Source of the DNA: VMEP01 sp964414265
GTDB lineage: Bacteria > Patescibacteriota > Minisyncoccia > Phycocordibacterales > VMEP01
Length of the DNA: 22,622 nt
Direction: 5' to 3'
Assembly: GCA_964414265.1 (NCBI GenBank)
Contig: CAYPVT010000010.1
Location: 1-22,622, forward strand
Shown here: in pieces, positions 5,640 through 13,039 of the stretch
Layout of the letters: the number at the start of each line of letters is the position of its first letter
How positions within the stretch are numbered: the stretch's first letter is position 1
Notes under the pieces: model-generated
Told to the model about the DNA's origin: nothing
The model's input: only the letters and a program-made list of their open reading frames with translations
Databases searched by the model: none
Position numbers and translations under genes: made by a program

Positions 5640-8006
5640 TTAATTTGTGTCCTTTACTGGAGGAGTACTCTTCTTTTCTGGGGTAGGAGGAGGAACATCA
5701 GTTAAAGCGCTCTTTCCAGCCCTAAGATTTATAAGAATATTTTTAACTTCCTGGTTCTCTGGGTTTAAGGATTCAACTTTTTCAAACTGAGCAATTGCAT
5801 CAGCTTTTCTTCCAACTTTGTCGTAACTTAACCCAAGAAAATACATTGCGTTTGAGTAATTTGTATTGAGTGCTACAGCGCGTTCAAGAGAAACAATAGC
5901 TCCGTTGTAATCTCTGTTGGTGTATTTCAAAAGACCCAACTGGAAGAATAGACCAACATCGTTTGGAGAAAGAAGTGATGCCTGGTCTGCTTTCGCAATA
6001 GCTTCTGCGATATTACCCTCTCCCGCTTCAAGCTGTGAGAGGAAGAATAATGCATCTGTGTAATTACCCTTAAGAGCAAGTGCCTTATTTAAGTTCTCGC
6101 GGGCTGCTTTATTGTCTTTATTAGAAACCTCCAATCGAGCCAAGGTCAAATAAACCAATGGGCTTTGTGGATTTAGTAATGCAGCTTGGTCGTAAGCCTT
6201 TTTTGCTTCGTCGTAAGCACCAGTAACACCTAATGGAACAACCGACTCATAAACTGAAGCTAGGTTCATCCAGTTGGCATAGTTTGTTGCATCATAGTCT
6301 CGGGCTTTTCTTGCGTTGTCTATAGCATTACCAAGTATTGATTGGAATTGTGATTTAGCTTCTGCTTCAGAAATATTTTTCTGTTGAAATAAATTGTTCA
6401 ACTTAACGAGATAAACCTGTGAAAGGGAGCGGTAATAAAGATCACTCTCTGAAAACTGTGACGCCTTAATCAAACCAACTTCGGCCTTATCAAAGTTCCC
6501 ATCTGTATTCAAGGCCTGAATAGTTTTCTGGAAATTGATAGCTGAAATTGCTTTTTCAACAAAGACATAACCGAGAGCAGCTGAGGAAATTGTAAGAGCT
6601 ATCAAAACAAGCACTGAAACAAACCCAATCTTTGGACTACCCAAAAGCGAGATTTGATACGTTTTGATAATCCCCTCGTTTACTAATGTTGCTATGAAAA
6701 CGCCAGTCATTAAGAACGCCAATGTGTAGATAACCACGTTTGGAACATAGAAGATGGCAAAGAGCCATAGATATACCGCCAACAAAAACGAAGAAAGGAT
6801 TGAGTATTGAGCGGTGCGTCCAATATCAAACATAAGAATGCTCTTAATACCTCGGAACAAGAAGAATCCAAGGAATAGCATCCAAGCCAAAATACCCAAG
6901 ATTCCAGTAGTGACCGCAAAAGACGGGATAAGACCGATTCCAGCGTTAAAATCAGTTGCCCAAAAGATTGTCTCGTTTAAGACGGCTGGGCGATGTAGTG
7001 CCCATTCTGATGCAAAGCGGTTAGGTCCACTACCTAGGAATAAATTATCGGAAAGCGCCCCTTTTACAATATCAAATGTCGCGCTCCACGATGGCCTAAC
7101 TTCTACTTGCGAAGCATTAAACTGTGTTGGCAAAAAACCACCGATTTTATCTCCAGAAAAAACGTAAAAGAGTGAAATCAAAAGAACAACAAGCGCCACC
7201 ATCGGGATCTTGTTTTTTATCGGCAAAATAGAACCACTTTCAACCCCAGAGGAAGGATTTTCGCTTTTGTTTAGATAAATTGCAAAAACAAAAACTGTCA
7301 CCGCAATTACAGCAAGAGCTATCCAGGTAAAGCTGAAGTTAACAATCGCTAAGAAGAAAATTGAAACAACAAGCGATATGTAGGTTAGATACTTAACGAA
7401 ACCCTTAAGAGGTAGTGTTTCAAGAGTTATCATCGAAAGGATTGCTATCATTCCGAAAAATGCGCCTAGGTCGTTCCATTTACCAACGGTATTAGCGAGA
7501 ACACCAGAGAAAGTTCCACTAAAAGTAAGAGTGTCTACCCCTGCAAACAAACGAACGGCTTGGTAAAGCGCCACTACCAAAAAGGATGCTATTGTAGCAA
7601 CGTAAACTGTAAAAACCTTATCTCTTGAACTAACCAAGATTGAGGTTAGGAAAAGAAGAATGAACATCACGAAGGTAAAGGCAAATGTTCCTACTTCAAA
7701 TCCTTGTCCAAAAAGTGAAACGGCTGGAACCTTTGAGGTAACAGCTGAAATCAAATATTCAAGAGGAAGTAACGCAGCAAATAAAATAAGAAGCGTTTTT
7801 GGCACAACAACTTTACCGTCTACCATGCGCCCAACCAACCACAAAGCCATTGAGGCAACAATGAGAACTACAGCAAAAACACCCTTACCAACATCAAGAG
7901 AAATTCCAGCTACCGACAAAAAGAAGATCGGTAAAAGAAAAACGAGTCCAACTAATAAACTAAACGGCAAAACCTCTAAAGAAAACAGTTTTTTTATTCC
8001 TTGCAT
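5640..8006 (-). CDS. O-antigen ligase/polymerase-like membrane protein with C-terminal TPRs
   Basis: About 788 residues from the chosen start (MQGIKKLFSLEVLPF). The first ~490 residues hold about a dozen membrane helices. A large extracytoplasmic loop contains the GSGPNRF motif and a following Trp/Pro-rich segment, typical of the WaaL/Wzy_C group that ligates or polymerises undecaprenyl-linked glycans. Residues ~540-760 are tetratricopeptide repeats (for example AIVSLERAVALNTNYSNAMYFLG), probably outside the cell for protein contact, and the tail is Pro/Lys-rich. An upstream frame to 8120 would add 38 residues, but it runs into the RNase P terminator hairpin, so it is rejected. The gene lies directly upstream of murJ. 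Whether it ligates O-antigen-like glycan, S-layer sugars or teichoic-type polymers cannot be told. Confidence 0.85.
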   Translation of the reverse strand: MQGIKKLFSLEVLPFSLLVGLVFLLPIFFLSVAGISLDVGKGVFAVVLIVASMALWLVGRMVDGKVVVPKTLLILFAALLPLEYLISAVTSKVPAVSLFGQGFEVGTFAFTFVMFILLFLTSILVSSRDKVFTVYVATIASFLVVALYQAVRLFAGVDTLTFSGTFSGVLANTVGKWNDLGAFFGMIAILSMITLETLPLKGFVKYLTYISLVVSIFFLAIVNFSFTWIALAVIAVTVFVFAIYLNKSENPSSGVESGSILPIKNKIPMVALVVLLISLFYVFSGDKIGGFLPTQFNASQVEVRPSWSATFDIVKGALSDNLFLGSGPNRFASEWALHRPAVLNETIFWATDFNAGIGLIPSFAVTTGILGILAWMLFLGFFLFRGIKSILMFDIGRTAQYSILSSFLLAVYLWLFAIFYVPNVVIYTLAFLMTGVFIATLVNEGIIKTYQISLLGSPKIGFVSVLVLIALTISSAALGYVFVEKAISAINFQKTIQALNTDGNFDKAEVGLIKASQFSESDLYYRSLSQVYLVKLNNLFQQKNISEAEAKSQFQSILGNAIDNARKARDYDATNYANWMNLASVYESVVPLGVTGAYDEAKKAYDQAALLNPQSPLVYLTLARLEVSNKDNKAARENLNKALALKGNYTDALFFLSQLEAGEGNIAEAIAKADQASLLSPNDVGLFFQLGLLKYTNRDYNGAIVSLERAVALNTNYSNAMYFLGLSYDKVGRKADAIAQFEKVESLNPENQEVKNILINLRAGKSALTDVPPPTPEKKSTPPVKDTN

Positions 8007-8100
8007 GAAATGAAAGTTTGTTAAAAATTTATTAATTAAGTGCTCAGTATTATATAAGAAATTTCTAATAACACACAATTTTACCGGTTGATAAAAAGTG

Positions 8101-8143
8101 GACAAGCAAAAAAGCCCCAATATTTAGGGCTTTTTTGCTTGTC
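8101..8143 (-). terminator. RNase P RNA terminator, 17-bp perfect stem
   Basis: Bases 8101-8117 and 8127-8143 are exact reverse complements with a 9-base loop. On the minus strand the stem reads CAAGCAAAAAAGCCC, then the loop, then GGGCTTTTTTGCTTG, a textbook GC stem followed by a U-run immediately after the RNase P RNA 3' end. By symmetry it also reads as a terminator on the plus strand. Confidence 0.9.
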
Positions 8144-8483
8144 CTGAACCTATAAGCCGAATTCTGTACCACTCCCTGTGAACAAGTCGTGGCGACAGTC
8201 ATTTATCTAGGCCCGTGATTACTCACGGGCTCAAGCGGCACTCCATCCTAAGATGGCACGGCCTTGCACTTAAGTAAGGATTTAGCCGTTTCACCCCTAT
8301 ATTTCTATAGGATTCCTCCACGTGGGAGGTCTAGCCTTTCGGCGTCGACGTCACTGCTCGCACCTCTATCCTTGCGGACGACGGGCGTTACCCGCTACCC
8401 TTCTCCGGTCGCCCAAGGGTTAGACCGGAAGTGTTCGGACTTTCCTCCCTAACAATAAAGTTAGAGCGACTGCCCAGTTCAAG
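8144..8483 (-). ncRNA. rnpB: RNase P RNA (catalytic subunit, A-type-like)
   Basis: About 340 nt of RNA that removes 5' leaders from tRNA precursors together with the RnpA protein. On the minus strand it carries the conserved 5' block GGAGGAAAGTCCGAAC (near 8455-8440) and an AGGGGTGAAACGG block in the middle. The diagnostic 3' block is ACAGAATTCGGCTTAT (about 8167-8152). The ends pair as P1 (CTTGAACT with GGTTCAGG, including two G-U pairs), which sets the boundaries to within a few bases. A -10 box lies just upstream and a perfect terminator just downstream, so it is a single-gene unit. The specificity-domain hairpins look shorter than in E. coli. Type assignment is by eye. Confidence 0.95.
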
Positions 8484-8491
8484 ACCAAAAT

Positions 8492-8520
8492 ACTATAACA
8501 CAAATATTAAAAAAATAAAG
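8492..8520 (-). promoter_or_regulatory. Promoter of RNase P RNA
   Basis: On the minus strand TATAGT (8497-8492) is placed so that transcription would begin near 8485-8483, exactly where the P1 helix starts. The -35 region, about 17 bases further up, is only CTTTAT (8520-8515), so the -10 carries most of the support. Confidence 0.55.
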
Positions 8521-8552
8521 AGCTAAACTATCGTAAAACTAACTGCTTTCTA

Positions 8553-9353
8553 TTAAGAAGACAGAAAAGAAACTACTTGCGGTAAGTATTTTGCAACCAC
8601 ATCAGGTCTTTCAAGGTCGTGGTCCCCTCCTTTAACTAAAATTGTTTTAAAATTCTTTAAATAAGCACCCTGACTTTCAAGCGGGATTGACCTATCGCTA
8701 TCACCCTGAACAATAAGTAATTTTTCTTTTGGAATTATTCCCATTAATTCTCGGTAGTCTCTATCTTTATTTTCAAGATAGTGAAGATTAGAAATAAAAT
8801 GAGAATAAGTCATTTGTTTGTCTTTCTTCATCTCGCGTTGATATGCCCGTAAATCAAAATATTTTTTATAGTTTGACCAATTAATTTTTCCACCGGGATT
8901 ACGTCGTCTTACAAAGGAATATTTTAAAATCTCACTCATGTTAAGGGATGGCCCCAAAAAGACGATCTTGTCAAAAACATCTTTTTCTCGTGCGCATAAA
9001 ATAATTGTTGCAGCGCAAGCAAAACTATGAGAAACCAACCGGATACTTTTTAACCTAGGGACTCTGTCGCGAAACGCAGAAACGGCGCACGAAAGCTCCT
9101 TGGCGAGCTTGTCTGCGGTAATGTCCTCAAAAGACCCCTCCGATAGCCCACATCCAGAAAAATCAAAAAAGAAAAGATTCTCCTTGCCTTCCAATTTGTT
9201 GGCAATATTTTTAAACTTTGGCTCCATGGAGGTCCTACCAAAACCATGAGCAAAAATTACCCCTGTACTCCCTGGAGCTCGTTTGAAAATTCCACGGAGA
9301 GTTTCTTTTTTGTGATTTGAAAAAGAAATAAGTTCGCTTTCCATGCGCGCCAT
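8553..9353 (-). CDS. Alpha/beta hydrolase with altered nucleophile elbow
   Basis: A 266-residue cytoplasmic alpha/beta-hydrolase-fold protein, probably an esterase or acyl-hydrolase; the substrate is unknown. It has the oxyanion segment FAHGFGR (35-40) and DFSGCGLSEG (64-73). The nucleophile strand reads LVSHSFACAA with Ser110 as the likely nucleophile, so the usual G-x-S-x-G is S-x-S-x-A. QGDSDRSIP supplies the acid (Asp218 or Asp220), and GGDHDLERP supplies His245. The family resembles S9-like and YtmA/FrsA-like small hydrolases. The ATG at 9353 is preferred over a TTG at 9398 or an ATG at 9344; none has a ribosome site. A T-rich stretch of 76 bases separates it from the preceding membrane-protein gene. 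Confidence 0.85.
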   Translation of the reverse strand: MARMESELISFSNHKKETLRGIFKRAPGSTGVIFAHGFGRTSMEPKFKNIANKLEGKENLFFFDFSGCGLSEGSFEDITADKLAKELSCAVSAFRDRVPRLKSIRLVSHSFACAATIILCAREKDVFDKIVFLGPSLNMSEILKYSFVRRRNPGGKINWSNYKKYFDLRAYQREMKKDKQMTYSHFISNLHYLENKDRDYRELMGIIPKEKLLIVQGDSDRSIPLESQGAYLKNFKTILVKGGDHDLERPDVVAKYLPQVVSFLSS

Positions 9354-9429
9354 TGTAGCAGAGGAGATATCTGAACGCACGAAAAAAAACAGACTCAATT
9401 AAAAATAATTAAAAAAATATTTTAAAAAC

Positions 9430-9918
9430 TTAACCAAGTGTCGTTTCTTTGTTTCTAAGGTAGACCAAAAGACCAATGATTAGAGAGATCAAAAAAATAA
9501 CTGATCCGACAAAACACGGGGTTGTAAATGGACTCGTTATTAGTTGCCCAGAACATCCGCGAACAGGGAGACCAGCACTTGAATAAAACGAAATTAAATC
9601 TGGGAGAAAATTACTCCAGGCAAAAACTGTTGCCCCGGAGAGAAACCACGCCATAAAGTGTTCGTGCTTTCTCTTTTGTTCTTCGCTCATCTTAGCCAAA
9701 TACAAAGACCAAATAAATGCGCCCAAAAAAGCAAATGCTCCATAAAAACATGGTGTTGTGACTGGATTTGGTATCACACAGTCTGTCACCTTAAAAACGG
9801 TCCCCTCAAATCCATAGAATTTCTGGAAATCAGAATAAACCGTAGTCCAAGCAAAAATCGTCCCGACTAAAAGTAGCGTCGATAATATTCTTGGTAAATA
9901 TTTCCAAATTTTTTCCAT
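9430..9918 (-). CDS. Four-TM protein with internal Cys-containing duplication, unknown function
   Basis: A 162-residue membrane protein with four predicted helices (about 10-28, 57-77, 86-106 and 134-155). It is built from two copies of the same unit. Copy one has GTIFAW...SDFQKFYG, then C-x-x-x-x-P-x-TTPCFYG. Copy two has ATVFAW...PDLISFYS, then C-x8-P-FTTPCFVG. Each unit is therefore helix, outer loop with a Cys, TTPCF at the start of the next helix, helix. The paired cysteines suggest one disulfide per repeat or a redox role, by analogy with VKOR-like small membrane proteins, but no CXXC is present. It lies 26 bases downstream of the cupredoxin-like gene and is probably cotranscribed with it. 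I do not recognise the family. Confidence 0.75.
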   Translation of the reverse strand: MEKIWKYLPRILSTLLLVGTIFAWTTVYSDFQKFYGFEGTVFKVTDCVIPNPVTTPCFYGAFAFLGAFIWSLYLAKMSEEQKRKHEHFMAWFLSGATVFAWSNFLPDLISFYSSAGLPVRGCSGQLITSPFTTPCFVGSVIFLISLIIGLLVYLRNKETTLG

Positions 9919-9944
9919 AGCTATTTATTTTATATTTTTAAAAA

Positions 9945-10439
9945 CTACTTAACCACAACTACTCCTTTGTCAGCAGTATTGTTTTCATTATGATAAGCCC
10001 ATGTCCCAGCAGAAACAAACGTAAAATCATAAATTCCACCACGTCCGACGGTCTTACTTTGATTCATTTCATTGTAAAGAGAACTCGTTTTATCGTCGGC
10101 AAAAATTCTCATTGCCTTGCTTGCATTGTTAACAAACCTAACTGACTTACCCGCGCTAATCTCAAGTGTTTTAGGGACAAATCCTTTGTCTGTATAGTTG
10201 ACTAGGTAATATCCTTCCTTGGTCATTGCTGGTAAAGCAGTTCCACTTTTAGGTGTACTTGCAGTAGTCTTTGTTGCTTCTGTTTTTGCTGTTGTACCAT
10301 TAGTGCTAGTTGAAATACCAGAAACTGATTCGTCTTGCACTGGAGCTACAACACCTCTACTTTGAAAAAAATAATAACCCACCGCTGCTAAAACAACTGC
10401 TCCTATTATTAAATTTCTATAATTATTCTTTGGTTCCAT
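9945..10439 (-). CDS. Membrane-anchored cupredoxin-like protein without a complete copper site
   Basis: A 164-residue protein from the ATG at 10439 (MEPKNNYRN). It has one membrane anchor or uncleaved signal (about 10-28) and a Ser/Thr/Lys-rich linker (to about 72). The cupredoxin-fold domain then reads TDKGFVPKTLEISAGKSVRFVN and ends YDFTFVSAGTWAYHNENNTADKGVVVV. Type-1 copper proteins normally use two His, a Cys and often a Met; here only the His in TWAYHN is in a ligand-like position. The CPR form that I recall has HNH at this place, and here the second His is Glu. It is therefore probably a structural or binding domain outside the cell. No ribosome site is visible. A 12-bp palindrome (10495-10506) lies in the 140-base gap upstream. 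Confidence 0.8.
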   Translation of the reverse strand: MEPKNNYRNLIIGAVVLAAVGYYFFQSRGVVAPVQDESVSGISTSTNGTTAKTEATKTTASTPKSGTALPAMTKEGYYLVNYTDKGFVPKTLEISAGKSVRFVNNASKAMRIFADDKTSSLYNEMNQSKTVGRGGIYDFTFVSAGTWAYHNENNTADKGVVVVK

Positions 10440-10494
10440 AATTTTAAAACAAATGTATAACAATTAAAGCGCCACACGACTGTAGCCGCCTAAC

Positions 10495-10506
10495 ACTATT
10501 AATAGT
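10495..10506. promoter_or_regulatory. 12-bp palindrome upstream of the cupredoxin-like gene
   Basis: ACTATTAATAGT is a perfect palindrome overlapping a -10-like TATACT on the minus strand (10509-10504), about 60 bases before the cupredoxin ATG. It could be an operator over a promoter. In this AT-rich DNA a chance 12-mer is also quite possible. Confidence 0.3.
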
Positions 10507-10578
10507 ATACCTCTCAAATTATTTTTGCGAATTACTTTTCCACTGTATTAAAATTACAGCCGAGTTTCGTCTTCAAAA

Positions 10579-11025
10579 TTATTGTTGCATTGGTGGCACC
10601 ACGTCAGGACGAACCTGCACTGTTTGTGCGGTAACACTACCATCACTATTTGGAATACCAGTGACAATAACTTGCTTACCTGTCGGAATATCCGCAAGTG
10701 TGCCGGCAGTACTTTTCATAAAAGACGTGCTCGGAGCAAGGATAACGATACTTGATCCGCCGTTACGTAATTTTACAGTAATACTTTTATCGTCTTTACT
10801 AAGAACTTCTCCTGAAACTATTCCGCCGCTCGTGGCGCGCGTTCCGGGGCGCGCACCGTTTCCACTTATTCCGTCAAATTGTCCTTGTTTGAAGTTCCCG
10901 CCAATTCCCTGCGACGAGCTTACGGAACCTTGTCCATATTTCATTCCAGCGTAAAACGAACCAGACAAAAAAAGTGCCCCTATCACTATCGCTACAATTT
11001 TATTATTCATTGTTTTTTTAATCAT
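10579..11025 (-). CDS. Exported OB-like (DUF5666-type) small protein, copy 1
   Basis: A 148-residue protein with a membrane anchor or signal (about 6-28, NNKIVAIVIGALFLSGSFYAG) and a Gly/Ser-rich linker. A short beta domain follows: GGIVSGEVLSKDDKSITVKL, then VILAPSTSFMKSTAGTLADIPTGKQVIVTGIPN. That alternation (write-in strand, T-x-F, D-L/I-x-x-G-x-x-V-x-V-x-G) is the DUF5666/OB-like pattern often found beside exporters in CPR. It is 47 bases downstream of the MacB permease gene and on the same strand. It is similar in layout to the 163-residue protein at 14823, which starts the exporter cluster. Ligand unknown; possibly a periplasmic or cell-surface accessory of the exporter. Confidence 0.7.
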   Translation of the reverse strand: MIKKTMNNKIVAIVIGALFLSGSFYAGMKYGQGSVSSSQGIGGNFKQGQFDGISGNGARPGTRATSGGIVSGEVLSKDDKSITVKLRNGGSSIVILAPSTSFMKSTAGTLADIPTGKQVIVTGIPNSDGSVTAQTVQVRPDVVPPMQQ

Positions 11026-11072
11026 ATTTTTTATTCTAATTTTTTAATAATTAACTAATTAAACTTATAAAT

Positions 11073-12296
11073 TTACTCGTAACGTAATGCCTCAATGGGG
11101 TTCAAAGAGGCGGCGCGACGCGCGGGGTAATATCCAAATATAATTCCAATAACCGCCGAAACGCCGAACGCAAGAAAAATAGACGTCAAAGAAACACTCG
11201 TCTGAAGGACGCCAAAATAGGTAATCAAAAAGGACACTAGCCACCCCAAAACTATCCCGACAAAACCACCCGTAAAGGTCAGGGTGATTGCTTCAATCAG
11301 AAACTGGCGGTTTATATCTTTCCTTTTTGCGCCGATGGCCTTTCGTAATCCGATTTCCCTTGTTCTCTCCGTCACGGTCGTAAGCATCATATTCATAATT
11401 CCAATACCGCCAACTAGGAGAGAAATCCCAGCAACTGCGGCGAGAAGAATTGTAAATGTTGAAGTTACACTTGAGGCTGTCGCCACAATATCCGCTTGAT
11501 TAAGAACGCTAAAATCGGCAAGTTGGGGGTCGGTAATACGATGCCTTGAAAGGAGAAGTTCGGTAATCTGTTGTTGTATCGCGGACATTGAATCTGGGCT
11601 ATCAGCCTGCACGCTTATTGTTGACACGTAAGTATCGCCCGCCAAAAATCTTTGAGCGCTTGAAAGTGGCACAAAAATCATGTCATCTTGGCTACCAAAA
11701 CCAGTTCCTCCTTTGCTTTTTGTAATACCAATTATTTTAAACTCCACACCTTTAATACGCATCGTCTGTCCGACCACACTAGCCCCTACGCCAAATAAAT
11801 CATCGCGCGCAGTTGGCCCCAAAACAGCAACTTTAGACAGACTGCGAAAATTTTGATCAGTAATGAACGACCCTTCATCAATTAAAAGATTGCGAACATC
11901 CGTGTATGTTGCGACTGTTCCAACTATAGAAGTATTGGTGTTCTTTCCTTTGCTTGTCACTTGGTAACGTCCGGATAATTCTGGTGCCACGGCTTTAGCG
12001 GACGTTATTTCTTTTGCGATAGCATCGGCATCAGCTTGAGTAAGCGTTTTGGCTGATCCGCGACCCCCACTCACCTGAAGACCAGTCCCTCTTTGTGCAC
12101 CTGGTGTTACCAAAACAAGGTTCGAACCAATCGCCTGAATACTCGACTGAATTGTTCCCTGAGCGCCCTGCCCTATCGCAATCATTGATATAACCGAACT
12201 GATTCCGATAATAATCCCGAGCATGGTCAAACCAGAACGAACTTTATTCGCCGACAATGCAACATATGTTTCTTCTAAAATATCTGTTGTATTCAT
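11073..12296 (-). CDS. MacB-type ABC transporter permease
   Basis: A 407-residue FtsX/MacB-family permease: one N-terminal helix (about 20-43), a large extracytoplasmic core domain (about 45-270) and three C-terminal helices (about 278-305, 328-358, 370-395). The motif GGIGIMNMMLTTVTERTREIGLRKAIGAKRKDI lies between the first two C-terminal helices and ends with the typical ARRAASLNPIEALRYE. In the MacB mechanism, ATP hydrolysis in the cytoplasm drives movement of the outer domains without substrate crossing this subunit. Its ATG overlaps the stop of the ATPase gene by 4 bases (ATGA), which indicates translational coupling. Substrate unknown. Confidence 0.93.
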   Translation of the reverse strand: MNTTDILEETYVALSANKVRSGLTMLGIIIGISSVISMIAIGQGAQGTIQSSIQAIGSNLVLVTPGAQRGTGLQVSGGRGSAKTLTQADADAIAKEITSAKAVAPELSGRYQVTSKGKNTNTSIVGTVATYTDVRNLLIDEGSFITDQNFRSLSKVAVLGPTARDDLFGVGASVVGQTMRIKGVEFKIIGITKSKGGTGFGSQDDMIFVPLSSAQRFLAGDTYVSTISVQADSPDSMSAIQQQITELLLSRHRITDPQLADFSVLNQADIVATASSVTSTFTILLAAVAGISLLVGGIGIMNMMLTTVTERTREIGLRKAIGAKRKDINRQFLIEAITLTFTGGFVGIVLGWLVSFLITYFGVLQTSVSLTSIFLAFGVSAVIGIIFGYYPARRAASLNPIEALRYE

Positions 12297-13003
12297 GTTG
12301 TATGTTCCATAACTTTTTTCGCGTGCTGTTTTTTATCACTCAAAATAAGTCCATCGCGTATCGTAATAATTCTGTCGGCATGTTCGGCAACCTCCTGTTC
12401 GTGAGTGATTAATATAATAGTCCTTCCTTGTTCGCGATTTAGGTGTTGAAATGTTCCAAGCACGATTTCTCCCGTTTTAGTATCAAGATTTCCAGTCGGT
12501 TCATCCGCCAAGATAAGAGTTGGATTATTAACGAGCGCTCGCGCAATAGCCACGCGCTGAATTTGTCCGCCAGAAAGTTGATTCGAAAGATTATTAAAAT
12601 GCCCCTGATCAAGTCCGGCAGCAAGAAGCACTGAAGTCGCCCTGTCAACTCTTTCTTCTTTATCAATACCGGAATAAACAAGTGGCAGCATTACGTTACG
12701 CAACACAGTAGAGCGGGGGAGAAGATTAAATGATTGAAAAACGAAACCGATTTTATCTTTCCGAATATCGGCCAGCTCATCATCGGTTAATTTGGAGACG
12801 TCCTTACCATCAAGGTGATAGGTCCCGTCGGTCGGAGTATCAAGCGCCCCCAAAATATGCATCAAGGTCGATTTACCAGAGCCCGACGGACCCATAATCG
12901 CGACAAACTCGCCATCATTTATCGTAAAACTTACACCACCCAAAGCTTTAAACTCTATTCCTCCATTTTTATAAATTTTTGTTATACCTTTAATTTCAAT
13001 CAT
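12293..13003 (-). CDS. MacB/LolD-type ABC transporter ATPase
   Basis: A 236-residue nucleotide-binding subunit. Motifs: Walker A GPSGSGKST (38-46), Q-loop Q90 in FVFQSFNLLPR, signature LSGGQ (143-147), Walker B LILADEPTGNLD (163-174) and the switch His at 201 in LITHE. The SFNLLPR-type Q-loop and the GNLD D-loop are the signature of the MacB/LolD/FtsE branch. The ATG at 13003 (MIEIKG) is preferred over an upstream TTG at 13024. It follows the adaptor gene by 36 bases and overlaps the permease gene, forming a compact adaptor-ATPase-permease set. Confidence 0.95.
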   Translation of the reverse strand: MIEIKGITKIYKNGGIEFKALGGVSFTINDGEFVAIMGPSGSGKSTLMHILGALDTPTDGTYHLDGKDVSKLTDDELADIRKDKIGFVFQSFNLLPRSTVLRNVMLPLVYSGIDKEERVDRATSVLLAAGLDQGHFNNLSNQLSGGQIQRVAIARALVNNPTLILADEPTGNLDTKTGEIVLGTFQHLNREQGRTIILITHEQEVAEHADRIITIRDGLILSDKKQHAKKVMEHTT

Positions 13004-13039
13004 CTTATTAGAAATAGAAACCAAATATTTCCTATTTAA

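Noticed and set aside
8007..8120. Upstream extension of the O-antigen ligase gene
   Set aside because: The extra 38 residues come from the gap and the RNase P terminator hairpin; the start at 8006 gives a normal membrane N-terminus.
8264..8452. 62-codon frame inside the RNase P region
   Set aside because: Lies antisense within the conserved RNase P RNA.
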